From CAZBZG01 sp964496245 (lineage in GTDB: Bacteria > Planctomycetota > SZUA-567), in the NCBI GenBank assembly GCA_964496245.1, contig CAZBZG010000164.1, positions 1 through 10,526 of the forward strand: 10,526 bases of DNA. The letters run 5' to 3'. A program made the position numbers and the translations under genes. Shown piece after piece: positions 5,895 to 10,526 of the stretch (position 1 is its first letter; each line of letters opens with the position of its first letter). The notes beneath the pieces were generated by a model. That model made no database searches. It was not told where the DNA came from and worked only from the letters and a program-made list of their open reading frames with translations.

Positions 5895-6290
5895 TCAGGC
5901 CTGCGGGGTCCGGCCCCTGCGTCGTTCCGGGCCGTGCCGGTGGCGATGGCGCTTGCCGGAACACCCCGGCAGGGAGTAGCGGGGGTCTGGCAATCCTCCG
6001 CTCATGTAGGCGGCGAGCACGTCCTCCTCCTCGCCTGCGAGGAACGGAACGATCCAAATCCCCGAGGCTTGAAGCATCTCGGCCAGCGGCCGGGAGATCG
6101 CCCCGCACAGAAGCACGTCCGCGCCCAGGGCGGTCAAGGTAGCCACCCGCCGGGGCGGGTCCTGCAGGGGCAGGGCGTAGGCGCTTCGCTGGGTCTCGGT
6201 TCCCTGCTCCATGTCGACCAGGAGCACCTGTCCGGAGGTGTCGAACACCGGTGAAATGCGACCGTTCCACGCACTGACAGCGATCCGCAT
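5895..6290 (-). CDS. NifX/ORP-like metal-cluster protein with basic His-rich tail
   Basis: A 131-residue protein. Residues 1-105 are a NifX/ORP-type domain starting MRIAVSAWNGRISPVFD, with the LCGAISRPLAEML segment at 61-73 (Cys62). Residues 107-131 form an unusual tail with Cys110 followed by KRHRHRHG and many Arg residues, suited to binding metal or an acidic partner. It is the first gene downstream of the sigma-54 promoter and probably the counterpart of the orange protein, which holds a Mo-Cu-S cluster in Desulfovibrio; cluster identity here is inference. The start at 6290 is chosen because the conserved MRIAVSA lies there, with purine-rich GAGGGG/AAAGG sites upstream; the longer frame to 6416 would run through the promoter. 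Confidence 0.87.
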   Translation of the reverse strand: MRIAVSAWNGRISPVFDTSGQVLLVDMEQGTETQRSAYALPLQDPPRRVATLTALGADVLLCGAISRPLAEMLQASGIWIVPFLAGEEEDVLAAYMSGGLPDPRYSLPGCSGKRHRHRHGPERRRGRTPQA

Positions 6291-6321
6291 CCTTTCGCAC
6301 CCCTCAAGTCCATCAATCTCC

Positions 6322-6337
6322 TGCAAGCTCTGTTCCG
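6322..6337 (-). promoter_or_regulatory. Sigma-54 (-24/-12) promoter of the metal-cluster operon
   Basis: The minus strand reads CGGAACAGAGCTTGCA, against TGGCAC-N5-TTGCA. The invariant GG (-24) and GC (-12) are at the correct spacing, and 9 of 11 consensus positions match. Transcription would start near 6311, about 20 nt before the NifX-like ATG. A sigma-54 activator gene lies immediately upstream on the same strand. Confidence 0.72.
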
Positions 6338-6377
6338 GGGACAAAGGGATGCATGTAAGATGATCTATGATATGGGT

Positions 6378-6388
6378 TTGCACTGCAA
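6378..6388. promoter_or_regulatory. Short palindrome TTGCA-C-TGCAA
   Basis: A perfect 5-bp inverted repeat around one base, between the candidate enhancer (6394-6409) and the sigma-54 promoter. It might be a further protein-binding site; an AT-rich stretch (6350-6380) next to it would suit DNA bending. Evidence is symmetry and position only. Confidence 0.3.
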
Positions 6389-6393
6389 GATTG

Positions 6394-6409
6394 CTCTGGC
6401 GCGCCAGAG
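6394..6409. promoter_or_regulatory. Candidate enhancer (UAS) for the sigma-54 activator
   Basis: A perfect 16-bp palindrome, CTCTGGCGCGCCAGAG, with outer T/A pairs extending the symmetry past one mismatched pair. It is centred about 90 bp upstream of the predicted sigma-54 start site, the usual range for enhancer-binding proteins. A related TCTG-N6-CAGA palindrome lies in front of the activator gene itself (7880-7893). Confidence 0.55.
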
Positions 6410-6473
6410 GAAACACAATGGGGTGGATGCAGAAGGCGACGGTAGGTGCGCGCCGGTGGCGACGGATGCGACT

Positions 6474-7847
6474 CTACGATCGCTTCGAGCGACCGTCGAT
6501 CTCGGGCAGGTCGATGTTCATGCGGCGGATCTTGCGAAAGAGCGTGCTTTTGTGGATCCCCAGGGCCTGTGCGGTGGCCGAGCGGTTCCATTGGTTCTGC
6601 TCGAGCGCCTGGATGATCATGGCCCGTTCGGTCTGCGCCAGGCTATTGGCTGGTGGAGCGGGTGCGTGCTGGGAGCGGACCTGCTCCGCGAGTGCGCCGG
6701 GCAAATGGCGCGGCTGGATCATTCCGCCGCGGCAGAGCACAAAGGCGTGCTCGATGATGTTTTCGAGCTCGCGCACGTTGCCCGGGTAGTCGTGTCGCAG
6801 CAGGATGTCCAGGGTCTCGTCGGCGAGGCCGCTCACGTCCTTGCCGCGCAGGCGATTGAACCGGCTGATGAAGTGTTCGACGAGCAACGGAATGTCCTCG
6901 CGCCGTGCCCGGAGCGGCGGAAGTTCCATGCGGACCACGTTGACGCGGTAGTAGAGGTCCTGCCGGAAGGCGCCTTCCTGCACGAGTTGCGCCACGGGGC
7001 GATTGGTAGCGGTCACCACGCGCACGTCGGCTTGTTCGGACTCGGTAGCGCCCAGCGGCTCGTAGGTCTTCTCCTCGAGCACGCGCAGGAGACGGGTCTG
7101 CAGGGCGGGGGAGACGTCGCCGATCTCGTCCAGGAAGAGCGTGCCCTGTTCAGCCAGCGCGAAGCGGCCGGGCTTGTCCTGTTCGGCGCCTGTGAAGGCG
7201 CCCTTTTTGTAGCCGAAGAGCTCGCTCTCGAGAAGCGTGTCGGGCAGGGCCCCGCAGTTCACCGCGACGAAGCGGTGCTCCTGCCGGACGCTCAGATTGT
7301 GGATCGCGCGCGCGAGCAGTTCCTTGCCCGTGCCGCTCTCGCCCTCGATCAGCACCGTGCTGTCGCTCGTGGCCACGTCCGGCAGGATCTCGAAGATGCG
7401 CTGCATGGCCGGGCTCTTGCTGATGATGTCCGCAAAGGTGTACTGCCGGCTCAGCTCCTTGCGCAAGGTCTCCACCAGGGAGAGATCGCGAAACGTCTCC
7501 ACCCCGCCGATGATCTTACCTTGTTCGTCCTTGAGCACTGCGGTGGAGATGCTGATCGGCAGCTGAGATCCGTCCGACTTGATGATGTAGACGGCTTGAT
7601 TGACGATGGGTGTGCCCGTCTGCCGGGTATGCGCGAGTGCACAATCACGCTCGCAGATGCTGGCCCGGAAGACCTCCCAGCAGGGCCGGCCGACGGCCTC
7701 TTCCCGGTCGATGCCCGTGATCTGCTCGGCGGCGCGGTTGAACGAGGTGATGCGCCAGTCGTTGTCCACCGTGAAGACCCCGTCGGTGATGGAGTCCAGG
7801 ATGGTGCCCAGCTGGTCGTTGGCGGAGTCGCGGTCGGGTTTTGGCAT
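6474..7847 (-). CDS. PAS-AAA+-Fis sigma-54-dependent transcriptional activator
   Basis: A 457-residue enhancer-binding protein. The N-terminal PAS domain (about 12-125) contains Cys56, Cys65 and Cys69 in a [14 protein letters not shown] stretch, suggesting a redox, metal or Fe-S signal. The AAA+ domain (about 140-375) has Walker A GESGTGKE (169-176), the sigma-54-contacting GAFTGA loop (216-221) and Walker B LFLDEIGD (237-244). A Fis-type helix-turn-helix lies near 415-450 ([19 protein letters not shown]). There is no receiver domain, so it is not a classical two-component regulator. It resembles the cognate regulator of the Desulfovibrio orange-protein operons in architecture and location. 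It lies 183 bp upstream of the first cluster gene, with a sigma-54 promoter and palindrome between. The activating signal is unknown. Confidence 0.95.
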   Translation of the reverse strand: MPKPDRDSANDQLGTILDSITDGVFTVDNDWRITSFNRAAEQITGIDREEAVGRPCWEVFRASICERDCALAHTRQTGTPIVNQAVYIIKSDGSQLPISISTAVLKDEQGKIIGGVETFRDLSLVETLRKELSRQYTFADIISKSPAMQRIFEILPDVATSDSTVLIEGESGTGKELLARAIHNLSVRQEHRFVAVNCGALPDTLLESELFGYKKGAFTGAEQDKPGRFALAEQGTLFLDEIGDVSPALQTRLLRVLEEKTYEPLGATESEQADVRVVTATNRPVAQLVQEGAFRQDLYYRVNVVRMELPPLRARREDIPLLVEHFISRFNRLRGKDVSGLADETLDILLRHDYPGNVRELENIIEHAFVLCRGGMIQPRHLPGALAEQVRSQHAPAPPANSLAQTERAMIIQALEQNQWNRSATAQALGIHKSTLFRKIRRMNIDLPEIDGRSKRS

Positions 7848-7879
7848 GCGGAACGCTCCGGGGGCGCTGTCTGCCGGCG

Positions 7880-7893
7880 TCTGCGGGCGCAGA
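7880..7893. promoter_or_regulatory. Palindrome upstream of the activator gene
   Basis: TCTGCG-GG-CGCAGA, perfect 6-bp arms, about 33 bp upstream of the activator ATG. It shares the TCTG-N6-CAGA layout with the candidate enhancer at 6394-6409, so it could be an autoregulatory site. No convincing promoter was found for the activator; TTGCAT-N17-TAGACT nearby is weak. Confidence 0.35.
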
Positions 7894-7940
7894 AGAGCCG
7901 TTGGGCTCGAGTCTACAACGCACCGTCGCAGAATGCAACT

Positions 7941-8255
7941 CTAATCGGCCGGGCAGGCCTGCACAAAGGCCCTGCGCGAGCCCGGCCGCAGACCGAGCAG
8001 GGTGCTGGCCGCATAGGCAACGGCGACACAGAGAGCCGTGCCGCCCAGGAGCCCCCAGAAGATGCGCAGGGCCTGGCCTCCCGCGAGCGTGGATGTGGCG
8101 ATCTTGTAGAAGAGCAGCGGCGGGAGCCCCACCCAGAAGACCAGGCGGTTCATGCCCCGGAAGAACTCCGCCGCCAGGAAGCCGATGCGCGCAGCAGGGC
8201 GCCCAGTGCGATGATCAGGAAGACAGGTCAGGGAATCGATGAGGTGCGCGAGCAT
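7941..8255 (-). pseudogene. Decayed N-terminal fragment of an AEC-family transporter
   Basis: The frame MLAHLIDSL...RIGFLAAEFF.GMNRLVFWVGLPPLLFYKI is the start of an AEC (auxin efflux carrier) family permease, normally about 300 residues. Between them the reading is garbled for 12-13 codons. In the next frame the same DNA reads VFLIIALGALLR, exactly the missing first helix. An extra base near 8228 and a lost base near 8186-8192 (minus strand CGCGCATC for an expected CGCCGCATC) explain both breaks. The protein then stops after AFVQA at about one third of family length. Two helices remain, including LGGTALCVAVAYAASTLLGL. Sequencing error could cause the frameshifts but not the missing C-terminal two thirds, so I call it a pseudogene. 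Confidence 0.75.
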
Positions 8256-8366
8256 GTCGGCCCCCAGAACGACAGAAGGCACGAAACGCGCGAATGAGGG
8301 GCGGCGCTCATGCCTTTGGCGGCTTTCGTGGTCCTTCCCTGGGTCCGGTGGAGGGGCGCGGCCGAC

Positions 8367-8687
8367 TCACAGCCGCGTCTCCCAGCTCGCCTCGGTCTCG
8401 GGGAAGAGGCTGTCGTACGTGACGCTCGACCGCGGTTCGGCCATCCAGCCTTCCACGGTCTCGCGCCAGGTGCGGTAGTGCGCGGTTTCCTTGTGTGCCT
8501 TGGCGGCGTCGGCGTCCTTGTAGGCTTCGTAGAGCACGAAACGATTGGGATCGTCCTGCTGCCGAAGCACATCGAAGCGCAGCGCCCCGGGCTCCTGCAC
8601 GGTGTTCCGCGCGTTGGCGAGACTGGCGGCCGCGAACGCTTCGGTGTGCGCGGGCTTGACATGGACATGGACCCAGACCACGAACAT
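8367..8687 (-). CDS. ABM-domain putative quinol monooxygenase, LsrG/YgiN-like
   Basis: A 106-residue single-domain protein of the antibiotic-biosynthesis-monooxygenase (ABM, dimeric alpha-beta barrel) family. Typical features are a strand-rich start VVWVHVHVKPAH, then GALRFDVLRQQDDPNRFVLYEAYKD and AHKETAHYRTW, which closely recall LsrG and YgiN. LsrG isomerises phospho-AI-2 in E. coli and YgiN is reported to oxidise quinols; the substrate here cannot be told, and no lsr genes are present. The ATG at 8687 has an excellent GGAGGAG site eight bases upstream; an in-frame start at 8780 would add a non-conserved, low-complexity extension. It is divergent from the PilZ gene across a 166-bp region. 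Confidence 0.85.
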   Translation of the reverse strand: MFVVWVHVHVKPAHTEAFAAASLANARNTVQEPGALRFDVLRQQDDPNRFVLYEAYKDADAAKAHKETAHYRTWRETVEGWMAEPRSSVTYDSLFPETEASWETRL

Positions 8688-8775
8688 GAGAATTCTCCTC
8701 CTGTGAGACGCATCCGTTTTCGTGTCCGCCGCGCATCGAGCGGATGCGGCTGTGGTAGCGGGGGCGACGAATTCT

Positions 8776-8794
8776 GTCAAGGATCTTCCTTGAC
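8776..8794. promoter_or_regulatory. Inverted repeat over the -35 boxes of divergent promoters
   Basis: GTCAAGGATCTTCCTTGAC, with perfect 8-bp arms around TCT. Its right arm overlaps the -35 box of the PilZ promoter (8790-8795). Its left arm, read on the minus strand, creates a consensus TTGACA (8775-8780) facing the ABM gene, although the matching -10 (TACCAC) is weak. A dimeric repressor bound here would cover both -35 boxes. Confidence 0.45.
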
Positions 8795-8818
8795 GAGGGC
8801 CGCCCCCCCTGCTTAAAT
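8790..8818 (+). promoter_or_regulatory. Sigma-70 promoter of the PilZ gene
   Basis: TTGACG (8790-8795), a 17-bp spacer and TTAAAT (8813-8818) preceded by an extended -10 TGC. Transcription would start near 8825, about 29 nt before the ATG, with AGGAGG in between. Confidence 0.6.
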
Positions 8819-8853
8819 GAGGATTCCAGCCTGAACCAGGAGGAACGTCCCCG

Positions 8854-9129
8854 ATGAGCGAAGCATGGTCTCAGAAGGATCGACGGAGGAGCGAACGCAT
8901 CCAGAAGCACGGCCCTGCCGAAGTCAAGCGCACCGGAGACGGTCAGACGTTTGAGAAGGTTCAGATCATGAACGTGTCCGAGGGTGGGGTTCGCTTTGTC
9001 ACGTCCGCGCCGTTCGAGGAGGGGGAGCTCTGCACCCTCCGCCACAACGGAGAGGAGAAGGCGGTCAAGGTCCATCACTGCAAGGAGCTCTTCAGCGGAT
9101 ACGCCATCCGGGGCGAATACGTAGACTGA
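8854..9129 (+). CDS. Small PilZ-domain protein, putative c-di-GMP receptor
   Basis: A 91-residue stand-alone PilZ domain. Both c-di-GMP-binding motifs are visible: RxxxR as Arg11-Arg15 in DRRRSER, and the D/NxSxxG motif as NVSEGG (40-45), here with Asn as the first residue. The rest is beta-barrel-like, with alternating hydrophobic strands, consistent with a minimal PilZ fold. Such proteins act as cytoplasmic c-di-GMP sensors that bind partner proteins in motility, polysaccharide or biofilm control; the partner is unknown. It has a promoter and a clear AGGAGG ribosome-binding site 10 bases from the ATG, and appears monocistronic because the next 533 bp hold no gene. Confidence 0.88.
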   Translation: MSEAWSQKDRRRSERIQKHGPAEVKRTGDGQTFEKVQIMNVSEGGVRFVTSAPFEEGELCTLRHNGEEKAVKVHHCKELFSGYAIRGEYVD

Positions 9130-9440
9130 TCCCACCGAAGTGCTCGTCGCGGCCGGCCCACCCCGACCGCAGCGATCCCCGTTCTCTCAGGTTCATGACG
9201 CCCGGCGTAGAGGCTTGCGTGGCTCTTCCGACCGGTGGTTGGAAGCCGGTCGTGCGCAGGGCACGGCACGGCCTGCCCAGGGCGAGCGCAGGCAGGGCGG
9301 CGCGGCGCCGGTTCGGTAGCAGGCCGGCCGGTCGCCCTGGAGTACGCACCAGGCCGGACCCCAGGCGCTGAGGCGTCCCGGAACGCCAAGGGGACATGTG
9401 GGTGGGTGTCGCATCGCCCGTCTCCTGCATGAGGGAAAGT

Positions 9441-9482
9441 GGACGGGAGCGGGGGCGAGGGGGAGGGGGACCGCTCCCGTCC
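9441..9482. repeat. 12-bp perfect GC-rich hairpin with G-rich loop
   Basis: GGACGGGAGCGG (9441-9452) pairs perfectly with CCGCTCCCGTCC (9471-9482) around an 18-nt loop made almost wholly of G-runs. On the plus strand, four G-tracts of three or more (GGG, GGGGG, GGGGG, GGGGG) with 3-, 3- and 1-nt spacers meet the usual G-quadruplex pattern and overlap the left arm. The two folds would compete. No T-run follows, so it is not a typical terminator. Confidence 0.6.
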
Positions 9483-9596
9483 GTGGATGTTATCGGACTC
9501 TACCCGCCTACATGCCCTGCGGCGCAGGTTCCTTTCAGCCTTTCTATCAAAAGCCCTCGAGGCGTGCGCAACAGCGGCCTGCGGCCGAATTTGCAC

Positions 9597-9625
9597 TGGA
9601 CGCAGCCGGCTGGCCCGGATAGAAT
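9597..9625 (+). promoter_or_regulatory. Probable sigma-70 promoter of the HNH gene
   Basis: TGGACG (9597-9602), a 17-bp spacer and TAGAAT (9620-9625), matching four and five of six consensus bases. The start would be near 9632, about 31 nt before the ATG. Confidence 0.45.
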
Positions 9626-9662
9626 ACTGCGGCCTGAAACGGCTCTGGCCGGGAGCGGAGCC

Positions 9663-10259
9663 ATGAAGCGTACGCTCGATCTGCCCACCCTGGTTCTCAA
9701 CAAGCACTGGACGCCGGTCCACGTGACCGCGGTCCGTCATGCACTGGCCCTGACCTATACGGCCCGCGCCCAGATCGTCTGTCCGGAAACGTACAAGCCC
9801 CACAGCTTCGATGGATGGGTCGAACGCGGGATCGTGAACGGCACGCCCCGCATCCACGGGGTGCATTTCGAGATCGAAGCGCCCGAGATCATCGTGCTCG
9901 GCCGCTACGCCAAGCTCCCGCCGCGCGGGGTGGTCTTCAACCGTCGCAACCTGTATCGCCGGGACCAGAACACCTGCCAGTACTGCGGAGCGCGCCTGGC
10001 GTCCGAGTCCCTGACCATCGACCACGTGGTGCCCATCAGCCGCGGGGGCAAGACCGCGTGGGAGAACTGCGTGCTGGCCTGCCACCGCTGCAACGGCCGC
10101 AAGGCCAACCGCACGCCGCAGGAAGCGAGGATGAAGACCCTTCACGAGCCGGGCCAGCCTGCCTGGTCGCCCCGTTACGCCACCTACGCGCGCAACAACC
10201 GCCCCAAGAGCTGGGACAGCTTCATTCCCCGGGGCGAGCTCGAGGCGGTGGGCGTCTGA
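9663..10259 (+). CDS. HNH endonuclease-family protein
   Basis: A 198-residue protein. The C-terminal half is an HNH nuclease with a zinc-binding frame: CQYC (105-108), the catalytic DH at Asp120-His121, Asn135, and CHRC (140-143) followed by NGRKANRTP. The N-terminal 100 residues (LVLNKHWTPVHVTAVRHAL..., APEIIVLGRY) match the extension of a common chromosomal HNH family found in many phyla, usually as a lone gene. It is not a recognised restriction enzyme or homing endonuclease and no partner methylase is seen. The ATG at 9663 has GGGAG/GGAG purine sites just upstream and a probable promoter at 9597-9625. It converges with the truncated gene that follows. Confidence 0.9.
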   Translation: MKRTLDLPTLVLNKHWTPVHVTAVRHALALTYTARAQIVCPETYKPHSFDGWVERGIVNGTPRIHGVHFEIEAPEIIVLGRYAKLPPRGVVFNRRNLYRRDQNTCQYCGARLASESLTIDHVVPISRGGKTAWENCVLACHRCNGRKANRTPQEARMKTLHEPGQPAWSPRYATYARNNRPKSWDSFIPRGELEAVGV

Positions 10260-10286
10260 TCCAGCGCGATTCGCACCACGTCTGCT

Positions 10287-10523
10287 TCATGTGCGCCGAC
10301 CGCTCGCGCAGGCGGTCATGGCACCCCCGGTGAGCTCGAGCTGGAGTTCTTCCCGAAATCCGTGGGCTTCGATGGCGCGGGCGTACACGTCTGTGGGAAT
10401 GCATCCGCCCCCGGGCACGCGCACGCCGGCGGCCAGGAGCCGTCCGAGCTGGCGGGCCTTGCCGCCCACCTCGCCCACGGGGGTGTGTTCGCCGATCGTT
10501 TCCAGGGGGAGCCAGACCGTCAT
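10287..10523 (-). pseudogene. Truncated PEP-synthase/PPDK-like N-terminal fragment
   Basis: The 78-residue frame begins MTVWLPLETIGEHTPVGEVGGKARQLGRLLAAGVRVPGG. The VGGKARQLGRLLAAGVRVP element is the opening of the PEP/pyruvate-binding ATP-grasp domain of phosphoenolpyruvate synthase and pyruvate-phosphate dikinase, normally several hundred residues long. Here the family-like sequence ends near ELQLEL and a stop follows after about 12 unrelated residues. After a shift near 10325 the next frame reads HDRLRERSAHMKQTW, which looks protein-like, so a frameshift or a gene end scrambled by rearrangement are both possible. The start is placed at the window edge and could lie further upstream. It converges with the HNH gene, 27 bp away. 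Confidence 0.6.
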
Positions 10524-10526
10524 GGG

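Larger units (their letters stand above)
9130..9662. other. 533-bp intergenic region with strong secondary structure, no gene recognised
   Basis: No open frame here has a credible start, ribosome-binding site or protein-like composition. It is rich in short inverted repeats, such as GACCGG (9230-9235) with CCGGTC (9246-9251), and contains the long hairpin at 9441-9482 and the HNH promoter (9597-9625). I see no tRNA, rRNA or recognised riboswitch. A structured RNA or decayed sequence remains possible. Confidence 0.5.

Noticed and set aside
4553..6290. Nitrogen-fixation locus because of NifX-type proteins
   Set aside because: No nifHDK, nifB, nifE or nifN is present, and the NifX fold is widely used outside nitrogen fixation. 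The Mrp-ORP and DUF5320 context fits the orange-protein type.
6385..6400. A second sigma-54 promoter within the palindrome (TGGCGCGCCAGAGCA)
   Set aside because: The GG and GC elements are one base too close, and the site is better explained as the enhancer palindrome.
5895..6416. Longer form of the first NifX-like protein
   Set aside because: The extra 42 residues would be encoded by the sigma-54 promoter and upstream region, and the conserved domain begins at the Met at 6290.
6360..8297. 645-codon plus-strand open frame
   Set aside because: It is opposite the sigma-54 activator and AEC fragment, has no recognisable domain and no ribosome-binding site.
9130..9662. tRNA, CRISPR array or known riboswitch in the 533-bp gap
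   Set aside because: No cloverleaf with a conserved T-loop, no regularly spaced repeats and no recognisable riboswitch core were seen.
9075..10145. Minus-strand open frame opposite the HNH gene
   Set aside because: It is antisense to a gene with complete HNH motifs and runs through the structured intergenic gap; no family motif.

Overview
The window is GC-rich bacterial DNA dominated by one minus-strand gene cluster. It reads as a Proteobacteria-like genome with an anaerobic or sulfur-linked lifestyle. That rests on a sigma-54 enhancer-binding protein (EBP), NifX/orange-protein (ORP)-type metal-cluster proteins, an Mrp-ORP fusion ATPase and a non-cysteine, sulfide-type Thi4. A gammaproteobacterium is my weak guess; nothing here fixes the taxon.

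Layout, left to right. Positions 1-874 hold a small four-helix membrane protein gene (minus) with a good sigma-70 promoter, bracketed by two copies of a hairpin repeat (20-46 and 821-847) whose stems covary. Positions 875-6290 hold the main minus-strand cluster. In transcription order it encodes a NifX/ORP-like protein with a basic, His-rich tail, a 63-residue zinc-ribbon protein and a DUF5320 Gly-rich coiled-coil protein; then, after a probable terminator and an extended -10 promoter, an MTH1175-like protein, a DUF89 phosphatase, an Mrp-ORP fusion, a Thi4-like protein and a COG1237 metallo-beta-lactamase-fold protein. Positions 6474-7847 encode the PAS/AAA+/Fis sigma-54 activator that probably controls the cluster. 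A near-consensus -24/-12 promoter lies at 6322-6337, with a perfect 16-bp palindrome about 90 bp upstream of the predicted transcription start.

Positions 7941-8255 hold a decayed N-terminal fragment of an AEC-family transporter (two compensating frameshifts and a C-terminal loss). An ABM/LsrG-like monooxygenase (minus) and a small PilZ protein (plus) are divergent across a region whose inverted repeat overlaps -35 boxes. A 533-bp gap contains a strong GC-rich hairpin with a G-rich loop. An HNH endonuclease (plus) follows, and a truncated PEP-synthase-like N-terminus (minus) ends the window.

How the genes may work together: the cluster resembles the sigma-54-controlled orange-protein system of Desulfovibrio vulgaris (NifX-fold proteins carrying Mo/Cu-S clusters, plus Mrp/ParA ATPases). 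Here it is extended with Thi4, DUF89 and COG1237 enzymes. I infer a metal-sulfur cofactor assembly or trafficking module. The Thi4-like protein carries Pro153 where characterised enzymes have the sulfur-donor Cys or its His replacement, so its chemistry may differ from standard thiazole synthesis.
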